A DNA stretch of 64,000 nucleotides from Megaleporinus macrocephalus (GCA_021613375.1 CM038716.1:13858774-13922773), one strand, 5' to 3'; positions 10,951 to 22,565 are shown, numbered from the stretch's first letter. The notes: generated by a model not told the origin, from the sequence alone. Made by a program: numbers and translations.

Positions 10951-11848
10951 ATCTAAAACGTTTAGCTGGTAGTGTACTAAAACGTTTGACTGGTAGTGTA
11001 CTAAAACGTTTGACTGGTAGTTTATCTAAAACGTTTGTCTGGTAGTGTACTAAAACGTTTGACTGGTAGTGTATCTAAAACGTTTGTCTGGTAGTGTATC
11101 TAAAACGTTTGGCTGGTAGTGTATCTAAAACGTTTGGCTGGTAGTGTATCTAAAACGTTTGACTTGGTAGTGTATCTAAAACGTTTGACTGGTAGTGTAT
11201 CTAAAACGTTTGGCTGGTAGTGTATCTAAAACGTTTGACTGGTAGTGTATCTAAAACGTTTGACTGGTAGTGTATCTAAAACGTTTGTCTGGTAGTGTAT
11301 CTAAAACGTTTGACTGGTTGTGTATCTAAAACGTTTGACTGGTAGTGTATCTAAAACATTTGACTGGTAGTGTATCTAAAACGTTTGGCTGGTAGTGTAT
11401 CTAAAACGTTTGACTGGTTGTGTATCTAAAACGTTTGACTGGTAGTGTATCTAAAACGTTTGACTGGTAGTGTACTAAAACGTTTGACTGGTAGTTTATC
11501 TAAAACGTTTGACTGGTAGTGTATCTAAAACGTTTGTCTGGTAGTGTATTAAAACGTTTGTCTGGTAGTTTATCTAAAACGTTTGACTGGTAGTGAATCT
11601 AAAACGTTTGGCTGGTAGTGTATCTAAAACGTTTGTCTGGTAGTGTATCTAAAACGTTTGACTGGTAGTGTATTTAAAACGTTTGGCTGGTAGTGTATCT
11701 AAAACGTTTGACTGGTAGTGTATCTAAAACGTTTGTCTGGTAGTGTATCTAAAACGTTTGACTGGTAGTGTATTTAAAACGTTTGGCTGGTAGTGTATCT
11801 AAAACGTTTGACTGGTAGTGTATCTAAAACGTTTGGCTGGTAGTGTGT
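10951..11848 (+). repeat. 25 bp minisatellite, ~36 copies
   Basis: Unit built on CTAAAACGTTTGACTGGTAG with GTGTAT joining copies. Variants at one position give GACTGG, GGCTGG or GTCTGG, and a 24 bp form lacks one base (GTACTAAAA). The palindrome AACGTT occurs once per unit. Variant order is mixed, with some local blocks repeated, as unequal exchange would produce. Confidence 0.95.
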
Positions 11849-11910
11849 ACACATATATATGTATATAGTGTATATACAGTGTAATGTGTTTATATATATA
11901 TATATTTGGT
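11849..11910. repeat. TA/TATG microsatellite
   Basis: Interrupted ATATATGTATATA tract directly at the end of the 25 bp array. Confidence 0.85.
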
Positions 11911-13150
11911 ACTGCACTGCAGGTTGGCATTTTCACTTCGTGTTTGCTCTTTGGGTAGAAATGATAAAGAAATATCTGAAATATCTCTGAATCAGTTTTA
12001 ATTACCACTGATGCACTATTGATTCACTATTGATGCACTATTGATTCACTCCAGCAGGCCAGTGTGTATGTTTGTACGGCTTTCATTTGTTCCTTAAACA
12101 GACATTGGGGAGTATTAATGCAGACCAGGTCTCTAAACGTCCTTCAGAAAGCAGATCTGAGTGCAGTTAGATGAACTGGAGGAAAGCTTCAGCAGAGCTG
12201 ACTGCACCTTCAGCTCCATTACACTTCCTGCTGATGTGTTCTGCTAAAGTGGACGTTATTTATGGGGGGCTGCTCCATTATTGAGCCCTCTGGCTTTGGA
12301 TACAGATCATAAACATCTCCATTTGGTCTCTAAATATACACGCAGCTGTTTCTTTTGGCTTTGTTGGTGAGCGGCCTTGGGGCGGCGTATGGAGAAGACA
12401 CATCATATATTTATGAATTCATTAACGAGGCTGCCAGCTTACTTCCTCAGTCCATTTTTGCTGTTGGCTCTCGTTGGCCCTGCATTCGTTTACTATTGAC
12501 TGTGGAATAACGTGCAGTCTTGATTGTTTTGATTGAGAGTTTCAAGCCGCTTTGTATAACTTGGTTATCTGGTGGGAAGTGTCTGTATATCCAGGTTTCC
12601 ATCTAAATTGTAGAAGAACCTTTAGATGGCGTAGCTGCTGTGATTAGTAGCTGCGTTAAGGTGAACGAGATAAAGAGATTCAGAGGCTTTCTGCTGTAAG
12701 TAGATTATCTTCACAGACGTTTACCATCTTTTTATAGTCGTGCAGCTCAGATACACCAAGCAGGACGAGAATGAGGGCTGAAATCTTCCCACCTCTCCAA
12801 CAACATTCACCTTCACACGTTGGCTTTTCATTGGAATTTCTTGTTCCACCTTAAATTCTGGTGCCAGAATGCAACTGCCACAACATTTAAGGTAGAACAG
12901 GAAATTCAGGTAAGAAGCCACCTTTAACCTCCACCAGAGCACAACTCTGGGAGAACATTATAAAGAACCTTTTTAAGAACATTCCAGATTGTGGAGGTCA
13001 ACACTACAGGAAGCTGTGGTCCACGATGATCAGACCCTCTGTAGGGTCAATTGTTTTCAGTCACCTGCCACCTGGGGCATCTACTGAAGAGACTCACCAC
13101 TGTGGTATATAAGCTGGGCATGTGTGTTGAGTATATAGGGGGTTGTGGGC
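11911..13150. promoter_or_regulatory. Unique block, candidate conserved non-coding element
   Basis: Non-repetitive and balanced in composition, with homeodomain-type words (TTCATTAACGAGG, ATTTATGAATTCATTAA near 12405-12430). Frames that are open here are short and overlap on both strands. The idea of conservation is an inference from texture alone. Confidence 0.3.
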
Positions 13151-13152
13151 AA

Positions 13153-13188
13153 GGGTTAGGGTTAGGTTAGGTTAGGTTAGGGTTAGGA
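13153..13188. repeat. Short telomere-like tract
   Basis: Runs of GGGTTAGGGTTAGG and GGTTAGGTTAG, about six imperfect TTAGGG-like units. Too short to be a real interstitial telomere block. Confidence 0.6.
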
Positions 13189-13189
13189 T

Positions 13190-13320
13190 TTAAGGATTAA
13201 GGATAGTCTGGGCCCCTGGGCCCAGGGATAACCCCACCCCCCAAACCGCAAGGGCCCTCTAGGTAGGGGCTCTCATAACCAGAGCCCTCTAAAATGATGC
13301 CCCCTCTTTCCTAGGACAGA
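13190..13320. mobile_element. Truncated, inverted copy of the hAT-like element
   Basis: The reverse complement matches the right half of 2094-2443 (GGGCTCTGGTTATGAGAGCC and an AATCCTTAA-type end). It begins with GGATTAAGGATAG, a typical fish hAT-like terminus. It is broken where it meets the repeat at 13321. Confidence 0.65.
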
Positions 13321-13750
13321 GATCAGCATTACTGTAGTGTAGTGATTAGTGTTTACTCATGTGGCCTGAATTGAAGACTTAGTTTTAGTTTTAACCACTA
13401 AATTACTACTACAACACTACTGTGTATAAGTCCGAGTCTCCTGATCTGATTAAAAGTGAGTATCTGATGTTTCACCAGTAAGAACAGCAGATCTGATTAG
13501 AACAGATGTAAATAATCAGACATACAATACAAAGTAACATGAATATGTTATTGTTAGAGAAGTAGATCAGATCTTGATCCAGTGTGAAGAACAAAGTTAG
13601 GTTCCAGATTTCTCCTGGGCGCCCCAGACATTGTATGAATGTGTTCAGTTCCTTCAGCAGCAAATCTTGATTTATCTTAATGAAGTACTGAGCAGTCAAA
13701 GCAGGTATTAGATGAGAACTGATAATAATACTGTGTTGTTTAGGAGAAGC
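13321..13750. repeat. ~430 bp dispersed repeat, copy A
   Basis: Close direct match to 32567-33010 over the whole length, from AGATCAGCATTACTGTAGTG to TTTAGGAGAAGCTTGGAAA. It begins with GTAGTGTAGTGATTAGTGTT, similar to a tRNA A box, so a SINE-like origin is possible. An open minus-strand frame of 106 codons here is shared with the other copy and is not a known protein. Confidence 0.85.
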
Positions 13751-13814
13751 TTGGAAAGAGTTAAATAAACACACTGACGTATGGAAAAGCAATACTTACT
13801 CTATTAATAGAGTA

Positions 13815-14090
13815 ATAGAGTAGCTGTGGAAACTGCCTATAGGGGGTGCTATAGCTCACTAGTTCACCCAGTTGGTCCTTCTTAGCCTGGAAACTGTAAC
13901 TATGCCTGGGATAGCTCTGAAAAACTTTTTAATGCTGTAGCATATTTGTTTGTTTGAAACTTGCCAGATGTTCTCAAGAGATGGACACAATGGGTTGGTA
14001 TTGGTTTCTTGGACCGAAGACAAAAGCAGAGATAAACAAGATCTCAGTTAATGTGTGGAAGACCAAACATTTGGTTGCCATTGAAGTTGG
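13815..14090. repeat. Direct repeat, copy 1
   Basis: From GTAGCTGTGGAAACTGCCTA through GATGTTCTCAAGA to GAAGACCAAACATTTGGTTG, this matches 14607-14850 with scattered differences. It may be the upstream body of the retroposon whose tail lies at 14395-14480. Confidence 0.8.
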
Positions 14091-14394
14091 CAGCCTGTCA
14101 ACACTGGAGTTGCCAGCCAAAGTTGGACCCCCTGAGTACCCCCTAAATGAGGGGCTGTTTTATCTACTGTGTAATGCTGTATTCATGTTTATGTTGAGAC
14201 ATTATGTGTGTCATAACGCAGCCAACAGCCACACGATGCCATGCAAATGCTGGCATGGCGGCAGCATCACTGGTGGAGTTGGATGGTGATCAGCGGAGGG
14301 ATTCATCTGTGTAGATTATTTATTGAAGGTAGAGAAAGGCTGGAGGAGAATCTGTACTCTTGTTTTGTTTTTGAAATTCAACGAGACGTTTGGC
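14091..14394. other. Unique sequence between the repeats
   Basis: Open on the plus strand from about 13954 to 14289 but without a recognisable product. Nothing else seen. Confidence 0.35.
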
Positions 14395-14850
14395 AAGGAT
14401 GTGTGGAAGGATGGATGGATAGATGGATGGAAGGATGGATGGATACTTTATTGATCCCAAAGGAAATTTAGGAACTGGCGAAGTCCAGTTTAGTCCTCAT
14501 GGCTAAGGACATATGTTAATCGTCAAGGCACCACAATTCCACCCACAGTACAGACTCCTTCTAGACTAGATAGGTGACTCTATATGGTGGTCTGAGGATC
14601 CCACCGCTAGCTGTGGAAACTGCCTATAGGGGACGCTATAGCTCACTTGTTTACCCAGTTGGTCCTTCTTAGCCTGGAAACTGTAACTATGCCCAGGATA
14701 GCTCTGGAAAACTTTTAAATGCTGTAGCATGTTTGTATGTTTAAAACTTGCCAGATGTTCTCAAGATATTGAGAGAATGGGTTGGTATTGGTTTCTTGAA
14801 CCAAACAAAGGAAGACCAAACATTAGGTTGCCATTAAAGTTGAAATCAAC
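14395..14850 (-). mobile_element. Retroposon-like element with CCATCC tail and direct repeat copy 2
   Basis: Read on the minus strand, the element ends with TTTCCTTTGGGATCAATAAA followed by a CCATCCAT tail. That is the usual 3' end of several teleost non-LTR elements. The segment 14455-14625 is an inverted match to 16825-16990, including the block TGACTCTATATGGTGGTCTG. From 14607 on it is the second copy of the direct repeat at 13815. No reverse-transcriptase frame is seen. Confidence 0.65.
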
Positions 14851-14904
14851 AATGCTGTGCCAAAGTGAGTTAGCAGAGATGTTTGGCATCTATGGCTCCC
14901 AAAG

Positions 14905-14995
14905 AAAATTACTATCAAGTTTAGCCAATTTTCCCAACTTTTGCCATTGCGTTTGATGGCAGAAGTTGGGAAAACTGGACTCTTGATGGAGAATT
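14905..14995. repeat. Imperfect hairpin
   Basis: Left arm 14923-14947 and right arm 14956-14980 pair at about 21 of 25 positions (core TTTTCCCAACTT against AAGTTGGGAAAA) with an 8-base loop. Weaker pairing extends to about 14910 and 14990. Confidence 0.75.
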
Positions 14996-16775
14996 CCACT
15001 CACCACTGTGGTCTTCCAAAAGTTGTCGCTTGCGGTGGCAGAACATTCTCCTTTGAAAACAATGGAATATCCAGTTTGTTGTCATCCATCTACCGCAAAC
15101 ATATAAAGGCAGCATCCGACCCAACAGCTTTCTCTTCCCTCGATGGGATGGAGTTTGTGAACTTGTCATCTTCTAACACCTTCAGATGTTTGGCTTTCCT
15201 GTGAAGTGCCACCCCTGTAGCCCCAGATCTCTCAACCCCAGCACAACAGAGCTCGTAGTGTTTATTTTGCCTTTTGTGCTTCGGAGAACATCGCAAGAGT
15301 GATTTGCGGAAAACTCCTGGCTTATGAGACTGTCCTCCCTTCGTACGGCCATGAGAAGGATCTGCGAGGGATACATGCCTCAGCAAACTCGATTTGATTT
15401 CATTGGGGAGTTTGTTTTTTAATTAATAAGTTAAATGAAGTATGAAACGGACAAATTAAGACTGTCCCGATAGAGACTTCGCTACGTGTTCGGCATTCGC
15501 AGCCTGTGAAAGAGAACCGCAGCGCCAGAGCTCATTAAGGTGTTGATCAGGTCATTGACTCTATTATTCTTGTTCTTATCAACTTTTAGTCACTTCGTTT
15601 CCGTGCTAGGAGTAACCACAGCCTAGCCAAGCCGCCGATTTTTGGGTTTGAATTAAAGGGATTGAGGGTCATTTTTGTTTTCATCTGTTGCCGCTTGACA
15701 GTCTGAATGTGATTGGTGCTTTCGAGGCGTGCAGATGGATGGAGAAGTAAACCTGCCAGCTTGCCAACTCTGGCACCTTGCTCACATATTAAATACACTC
15801 ACATGTAGTGACACCACAGATGCTGCTTATCACAAGCCAGTAATGTTGTGACTGTTTAATTTGTTATCCATTAGTAGATCTTAATTCATTTATTTAATTT
15901 TTTTCTGGTTAGGGAAACCCACATACGAGGAACACTCAATGCTTATCAATTGTAAGATGTTACAATGTTATGAGGAAAGCCGCTTTCTTTTAGATGCCAA
16001 GGACTTGCTGCTCACTGAGGACCAATTTATGGTCCATAGGGTGTTGCAGACCTTGTTGTGTGCAACAAACAAAAAAATTGAAAGGGAGGAGACGTTTGTA
16101 TGAACTCTGATTGCATAGAAACTGGAGGTTATAGAGCTCAGTAAGGTCCAGTTAGAGGAGATCTCCTCAGGCCAAGGTCTGGACCATCATCATCTCTAAC
16201 GTGTGTTCTGATTCAGTGGTGTATCCTGTTTACTGAAGTAGTCTAGTATCAGCATCTCATACCATCAGCTACTGAAACACCAACACATCACACATACCGT
16301 TCAGTATATTTCAGTATATTTACTGTTTAAATACTGAACTGAATGAAATGATTGGCTGAGGAGCACCTTTGGTGATCTTACAATGCATGCGATTGGTCTG
16401 TGAGGTGAGCACGTATAAAAAAGAAGAGTTCCACGGCTCAAAATAATTTTAACGCTTAAACACTTTCAACATTTAATCGTTCTTGATAGTTTATCGCTTT
16501 GGGTCCACATTGGACAACGTCTGGGTCTGGACCGCGGTCCGCCTATTAGTGACCTCTGTTACAGAGTGTTGCCGTGGTCATGGCTTGTGGCTGTACGTTG
16601 TATAGGCGGATTTGAGGAGAGACTCACTGAAAGTATTTCACCTAATTGAATGTTTACTAAACGTATTCATTTGTGGGAGGAAATACAGAGTGTTATTAGT
16701 TAAATATATACACCCGTCATCTTCATTATTATGAAATTTAATTATATTGAGTTTTTCCCGTCTTCAAAAACATAA
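14996..16775. promoter_or_regulatory. Unique block, candidate conserved non-coding DNA
   Basis: Mostly non-repetitive. The stretches 15060-15400 and 15450-15800 have balanced composition and dense words such as CTCATTAAGGTG and AATTAATAAG. Both strands have overlapping frames of 60-100 codons around 15090-15390 that do not resemble known proteins. No splice-bounded coding pattern was found. Confidence 0.3.
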
Positions 16776-16777
16776 TC

Positions 16778-16822
<45 letters not shown>
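16776..16822. repeat. (TA)n microsatellite
   Basis: GTGTATATA passing into a pure TA run, next to the inverted retroposon copy. Confidence 0.95.
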
Positions 16823-16823
<1 letters not shown>

Positions 16824-16824
16824 A

Positions 16825-17050
16825 CAGTTTCCACAGCTTGCTGGGGGGGTTCCTCAGACCACCATATATAGAGTCACTTAGCCGGTCTAGAAAGATTGGG
16901 GTGCCTCATACAAGCGGCCAACCTGGAAAGCCTCAAATGCCAAGAAATGTCTTTAGGCGTGAGGAGTAAATTGGAATTTAGTCCTAAATTTCCTTTGGGA
17001 ACAATAAAATATCCATCCATCCATTGGTCCATCCATCCCTCCATCCATTC
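16825..17050 (+). mobile_element. Retroposon-like element, inverted copy of 14395-14625
   Basis: Starts CCACAGTTTCCACAGCTTGC, includes CTCAGACCACCATATATAGA, and ends AATTTCCTTTGGGAACAATA followed by a CCATCCATCC tail. On the plus strand this is the same 3' end seen on the minus strand at 14395. The two lie 2.4 kb apart in opposite orientation. Confidence 0.7.
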
Positions 17051-18187
17051 AGTGTTGAACACCAGCCTCAGTGTGAATGGACCAGGCAGCCCCATTGCAG
17101 CTTCACTCAAGAATCCAACTCATGCAGCCTCATAGCTGTGGTTCAGCCAGTCAGCATAGGATACCCACACTGGGGAAGAACGAGGACCATCCCTACCCAC
17201 CCCAGTGACAGCCTGGCTATAGTACTGTCATGGCTGGAACCTCATATTAGAGGCAAGACTGAAGCTGTGTTCCATTCCACAGAGTCACTAAGCAGCTATA
17301 TTGCCTGCACACTTGAGTATGGAATGCTGGTTAGATGAAACGCCAATGGCTGATGGGTCAACATTCCCTGCCAAAGTGATCCCAGCAATTCCCTTCCAGT
17401 GGAACTACTTCAATCCCTGTGCTCTGGAATCAACCTTAGTCTAATTTGTAGGGACCTACGAGGGAGCCTGGAGACAGTAAGGCCCCTAAAAACATAGCTG
17501 CTGAATGTTTGATCATATAAAAGCAGCGATTGATACCTGTACACGTTAGTATCACTAGTATCACCCCCCCCCCACCTTGTGCATATCAGTGCAGCCTTTG
17601 ATTCATTCACAACGTTCACTGAGTCCCAGAAGCTGTGGCGTGTTATGCTGTTCACCAACGTTTCATCAATGACAGGACCGTGACATCACGTAATTGCCCC
17701 CTCGTGCTGTATTTATGGCGGGCGACCCTCGGCTTGCGTTGAAGATGACCTAGTTTTCCATTTGGAAGAAAAAGCAGGCGTGCGCTAATGCCACCCAGAG
17801 TGCAGAATAAAGTGGTTTACCCTTGAATTCTCCAGACCACCTCGCTCGCTCCCGCTCTCTCCATTAAGAAGAAGTGATAGGTAGCGGTTGTGGTTTGTTC
17901 CGGGCTCTAAATCACCAGGCGCTGTTCATTTCCCCCCAAAAAAACTGGGGCAGGAAGAACAACAACTTCTCCATTTCCTCCCGCCTCCTCTCTGTTTACT
18001 GATTAGGCAGCGGAGGTGCAGTGCAGGAGTGCATTTAGGACGCGGCCCCTGATTAGTAGGATGGATGAGGGCGCCGGGTGCTCAGTGTGCACTCTTGGTG
18101 CTGAACCATTTGCCGTTGACCGTGGGGACTGGTTGGACGTGTGGTATGTGAGGCCTTTGTGATGAAAAGATGGTTTCTGTATTGACT

Positions 18188-18188
<1 letters not shown>
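17051..18188. promoter_or_regulatory. Unique block, candidate conserved non-coding DNA
   Basis: Non-repetitive. The part 17690-18120 is GC-balanced and complex (GCGCTAATGCC, CTGATTAGGCAGC, CCTGATTAGTAGG), the texture expected of a conserved enhancer. Open frames are short and unconvincing. Includes a 10-base C run near 17565. Confidence 0.3.

Positions 18189-18189
<1 letters not shown>

Positions 18190-18222
<33 letters not shown>
18190..18222. repeat. (CT)n microsatellite
   Basis: About 15 uninterrupted TC dinucleotides. Confidence 0.95.
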
Positions 18223-18224
<2 letters not shown>

Positions 18225-18430
18225 CGCCCTAGGTAAGTGTACTACTCTTTACCTGAGCTTTTGCCTGAGCCACAGTGGAGGTGACCGGTCAAATGGAGGA
18301 GCTTCTGAGGAGATGCAGTAAGATCAGCCTGGTCTCCTTCACTCTTCCAGCTGACTCGCACTCAGAAAACTCTGATTTAAGTAGAAAACTCCATAGAAGC
18401 TTCAGATCTTTACATTCACACAAACGGTAA

Positions 18431-19990
18431 TAGTGGTGTAGTGGTCAGTATGGTGGTGTAGTGGTTAGTATGGTGGTGTAGTGGTTAGTATGGTGGTGTA
18501 GTGGTTAGTACTATGGTGTAGTGGTTAGTATGGTGGTGTAGTGGTTAGTACGGTGGTGTAGTGGTTAGTATGGTGGTGTAGTGGTTAGTACGGTGGTGTA
18601 GTGGTTAGTACGGTGGTGTAGTGGTTAGTACGGTGGTGTAGTGGTTAGTAAGGTGGTGTAGTGGTTAGTATAGTGATGTAGTGGTTAGTACGGTGGTGTA
18701 GTGGTCAGTACGGTGGTGTAGTGGTTAGTACGGTGGTGTAGTGGTTAGTACGGTGGTGTAGTGGTTAGTAAGGTGGTGTAGTGGTTAGTATAGTGATGTA
18801 GTGGTTAGTACGGTGGTGTAGTGGTCAGTACGGTGGTGTAGTGGTTAGTACGGTGATGTAGTGGTCAGTATGGTGGTGTAGTGGTTAGTATAGTGATGTA
18901 GTGGTTAGTACGGTGGTGTAGTGGTCAGTACGGTGGTGTAGTGGTTAGTACGGTGATGTAGTGGTTAGTATGGTGGTGTAGTGGTCAGTACGGTGGTGTC
19001 GTGGTTAGTACGGTGGTGTCGTGGTCAGTACGGTGGTGTAGTGGTCAGTACGGTGGTGTAGTGGTCAGCACGGTGGTGTAGTGGTTAGTATGGTGGTGTA
19101 GTGGTTAGTATGGTGGTGTAGTGGTCAGTATGGTGGTGTAGTGGTCAGTACGGTGGTGTAGTGGTCAGTCTGGTGGTGTTGTGGTCAGTATGGTGGTGTA
19201 GTGGTTAGTATAGTGGTGTAGTGGTCAGTATGGTGGTGTAGTGGTCAGTATGGTGGTGTAATGGTCAGTATGGTGGTGTAGTGGTTAGTATGGTGGTGTA
19301 GTGGTTAGTATGGTGGTGTAGTGGTCAGTATGGTGGTGTAGTGGTTAGTATGGTGGTGTAGTGGTCAGTATGGTGGTGTAGTGGTTAGTATGGTGGTGTA
19401 GTGGTCAGTACGGTGGTGTAGTGGTTAGTATGGTGGTGTAGTGGTCAGTACGGTGGTGTAGTGGTTAGTATGGTGGTGTAGTGGTTAGTGTGGTGGTGTA
19501 GTGGTCAGTATGGTGGTGTAGTGATCAGTATGGTGGTGTAGTGGTTAGTATGGTGGTGTAGTGGTTAGTACGGTGGTGTAGTGGTTAGTACGGTGGTGTA
19601 GTGGTTAGTATGGTGGTGTAGTGGTTAGTAAGGTGGTGTAGTGGTTAGTATGGTGGTGTAGTGGTTAGTACGGTGGTGTAGTGGTTAGTATGGTGGTGTA
19701 GTGGTTAGTATGGTGGTGTAGTGGTTAGTATGGTGGTGTAGTGGTCAGTATGGTGGTGTAGTGGTTAGTATGGTGGTGTAGTTGTTAGTATGGTGGTGTA
19801 GTGGTTAGTACGGTGGTGTAGTGGTTAGTACGGTGGTGTAGTGGTTAGTATGGTGGTGTAGTTGTTAGTATGGTGGTGTAGTGGTTAGTACGGTGGTGTA
19901 GTGGTTAGTACGGTGGTGTAGTGGTTAGTATGGTGGTGTAGTGGTTAGTATGGTGGTGTAGTGGTTAGTATGGTGGTGTAGTGGTCAGCA
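18431..19990 (+). repeat. 20 bp minisatellite, 78 copies, grown from a SINE tRNA-like head
   Basis: The unit is GGTGGTGTAGTGGTTAGTAC or a near variant (T/C, A/T at the end, TTAG or TCAG). The period is exactly 20 bp for 1,560 bp with no indel. A six-unit block (from 18651) is repeated 120 bp later (18771), showing block-wise duplication. Each unit contains TGGTGTAGTGG, a good match to the RNA polymerase III A box. The last unit reads on without a break into the rest of a SINE. Confidence 0.97.
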
Positions 19991-20185
19991 CTGTCTCCTC
20001 ACAGTAAGATGATCTGGGTGGGATTCCCGGTCTGGGTGGTTCTGTGTGGAGTGTTTATGGTCTCTCTGTGTTTGAGTGGGTTCCTCCGGGTTCTCCGGTT
20101 TCCTCCCACAGTCCAAACACATGCATGTTAGATCCTCACTCTAAACTGATCGTAGTTGTGAGTGTGTGTGGATGGATGGTTTTAA
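19970..20185 (+). mobile_element. tRNA-derived SINE (DANA-like) joined to the minisatellite
   Basis: The head has an A-box-like TGGTGTAGTGG at 19974-19984 and a B-box-like GGTGGGATTCC at 20017-20027 (9 of 11 against GGTTCGANTCC), spaced as in a tRNA. The body contains GTTCCTCCGGGTTCTCCGGT and TTTCCTCCCACAGTCCAAAC, which I recognise from DANA-type fish SINEs. It fades after GTGTGTGTGGATGGATGG. The A box occurs 78 times because of the array in front of it. Confidence 0.8.
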
Positions 20186-20730
20186 TGAATATTAAATATT
20201 AAATTCAGACTTAAGCTGATTGAGAATGTCTTCATCAGAGAACGACTGTCAATCAAGTTGGATCCGAGGCTTATTAGTCTCCTTTGTCTAGTTTCCTGAT
20301 ATCCTGACTGGCTCTAGAACGTTCTGAAGCAGTGGGAGGTGGATCCTTTCTTGCTAAGCTGCTGTTGTGCTTGTTAAACTGATACAACTGTGAATGAATG
20401 TGAGCTTAAAAGATTTTCATGTTATGATCAGTTCAAAGAGAACAAGATCAAAAAGACAACACGTAGCTACGGGAACGGTGGCCTATAAGCTGCTTCACAA
20501 GCGTAAACACACAAGACATCAAAGCTCCAGGGAGCCTGAGTCCATCTTTAGGATTTAACAAACTTCTACCAACCTTAATCTGGTTCCTCTACGTCCTCCA
20601 GGTACACGTACAGAGTCTATATGACTGTTCAGTTACTGTCTGCTGTAAACTGGGTACCAATCTTGGGTAACGCTTCTGTAATCATTCCCCCAACCAATCA
20701 CAGGGCTTACATCTCTCTGACTCCGCCCAC
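20186..20730. other. Unique sequence
   Basis: No gene or repeat recognised between the SINE and the 39 bp array. Confidence 0.4.
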
Positions 20731-22223
20731 TCACACCATCACTGTTCCTTCATCCCTTCATTCCTTTATCATCAACACTGTTTCTTCATCCCTTCATTCC
20801 TTTATCATCATCAACACTGTTCCTTCATCCCTTCATTCCTTTATCATCAACATCAACACTGTTCCTTCATCCCTTCATTCCTTTATCATCACCAACACTG
20901 TTCCTTCATCCCTTCATTCCTTTATCATCACCAACACTGTTCCTTCATCCCTTCATTCCTTTATCATCAACATTGTTTCTTCATCCCTTCATTCCTTTAT
21001 CATCATCAACACTGTTCCTTCATCCCTTCATTCCTTTATCATCAACATCAACACTGTTCCTTCATCCCTTCATTCCTTTATCATCACCAACACTGTTCCT
21101 TCATTCCTTCATTCCTTTATCATCACCAACACTGTTCCTTCATCCCTTCATTCCTTTATCATCACCAACACTGTTCCTTCATCCCTTCATTCATTTATCA
21201 TCACCAACACTGTTCCTTCATCCCTTCATACCTTTATCATCACCAACACTGTTCCTTCATCCCTTCATTCCTTTATCATCACCAACACTGTTCCTTCACC
21301 CCTTCATTCCTTTATCATCATCACCAACACTGTTCCTTCATCCCTTCATTCCTTTATCATCAACATCAACACTGTTCCTTGATTCCTTCATTGCTTTATC
21401 ATCACCAACACTGTTCCTTCATCCCCTCATTTCTTTGTCAGAACCAACACTGTTCCTTCATTCCTTTATCATAACCAACACTGTTCCTTCATCCCTTCAT
21501 TCCTTTATCATCACCAACACTGTTCCTTCATCCCTTCATTCCTTTATCATCACCAACACTGGTCCTTCATCCATTCATTCCTTTATCATCAACAACACTG
21601 TTCCTTCATCCCTTCGTTCCTTTAGCAACACCAACATTGTTCCTTCATCCCTTCATTCCTTTATCATCACCAACACTGTTGCCTTATTCCTTCATCCTTT
21701 CATTCCTTTATCATCACCAACACTGTTCCTTCATCCCTTCATTCCTTCATCATCACCAACACTGTTCCTTCATTCCTTTATCATCACCAACACTGTTCCT
21801 TCATCCCTTCATTCCTTAATCATCACCAACACTGTTCCTTCATTCCTTTATCATCACCAACACTGTTCCTTCATCCCTTAATTCCTTAATCATCACCAAC
21901 ACTGTTCCTTCATCCCTTCATTCCTTTATCATCACCAACACTGTTCCTTCATCCCTTCGTTCCTTTAGCAACACCAACACTGTTCCTTCATCCCTTCATT
22001 CCTTTATCATCACCAACACTGTTCCTTCATCCCTTCATTCCTTTATCATCAACAACACTCCTCCTTCATCCCTTCATTCCTTTATCATCACCAACACTGT
22101 TCCTTCATCCCTTCATTCCTTTATCATCACCAACACTGTTCCTTCATCCCTTCATTCCTTTATCATCACCAACACTGTTCCTTCATCCCTTCCTCCCTTC
22201 TTTCCTTTATCATCACCAACATT
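20731..22223 (+). repeat. 39 bp minisatellite, ~38 copies
   Basis: The unit contains CACTGTTCCTTCATCCCTTC then ATTCCTTTATCATCACCAA. Variants have ATCAACATCAA, TTTAGCAACACC or shortened units. Because 39 divides by 3, frames of 253 and 302 codons stay open with a 13-residue repeat (NTVPSSLHSFIIT). They overlap in different frames, lack any other sequence, and are by-products of the repeat, not genes. Confidence 0.95.
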
Positions 22224-22565
22224 GATCATCTGTTCCTGTTTTAGATTGCTTCATCCATTTTTTTTATTTATCTGTCCATCTGGTCATCTGTTCTTTTGGT
22301 TTTTGCGTGTTGTTACGTCCATCTGTTTGATTGTCTGTCTGTGTTTTGCCATCTGTCTGTTTGTTCGGCTGGACTTTCAAACACTGCGCTTCCAAATAAT
22401 GAATGTTTTCCAACATTTGTTTTTTATTTCTATCCAATTTTATTGGTTTGCTTTGCCCAAACAGCCAATCAGGACAGAGCATACATACATACATCACTTA
22501 TTAAGGAATTCTGTCTACACCTGGACTAACACAGACAACAGTGGACAGTGAAATGTTAACGACAT
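22224..22565. other. T-rich low-complexity sequence
   Basis: CTGTCTGT, CATCTGTT and poly-T words. Frames on both strands are shaped by composition. No feature recognised. Confidence 0.45.

Noticed and set aside
13153..13188. Interstitial telomere
   Set aside because: Only about six imperfect TTAGGG-like units; the same kind of short tract at 60.84 kb suggests chance or repair filler.
18431..19990. Possible tRNA gene cluster or CRISPR-like array
   Set aside because: Units are only 20 bp with no spacers, no full cloverleaf and no B box except once at the end; this is a SINE-derived minisatellite in a vertebrate genome.
20621..21881. Open frames of 253 and 302 codons with NTVPSSLHSFIIT-type repeats
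   Set aside because: They are produced by a 39 bp tandem unit that divides by 3; overlapping frames are open in the same DNA and there is no non-repeat protein part.
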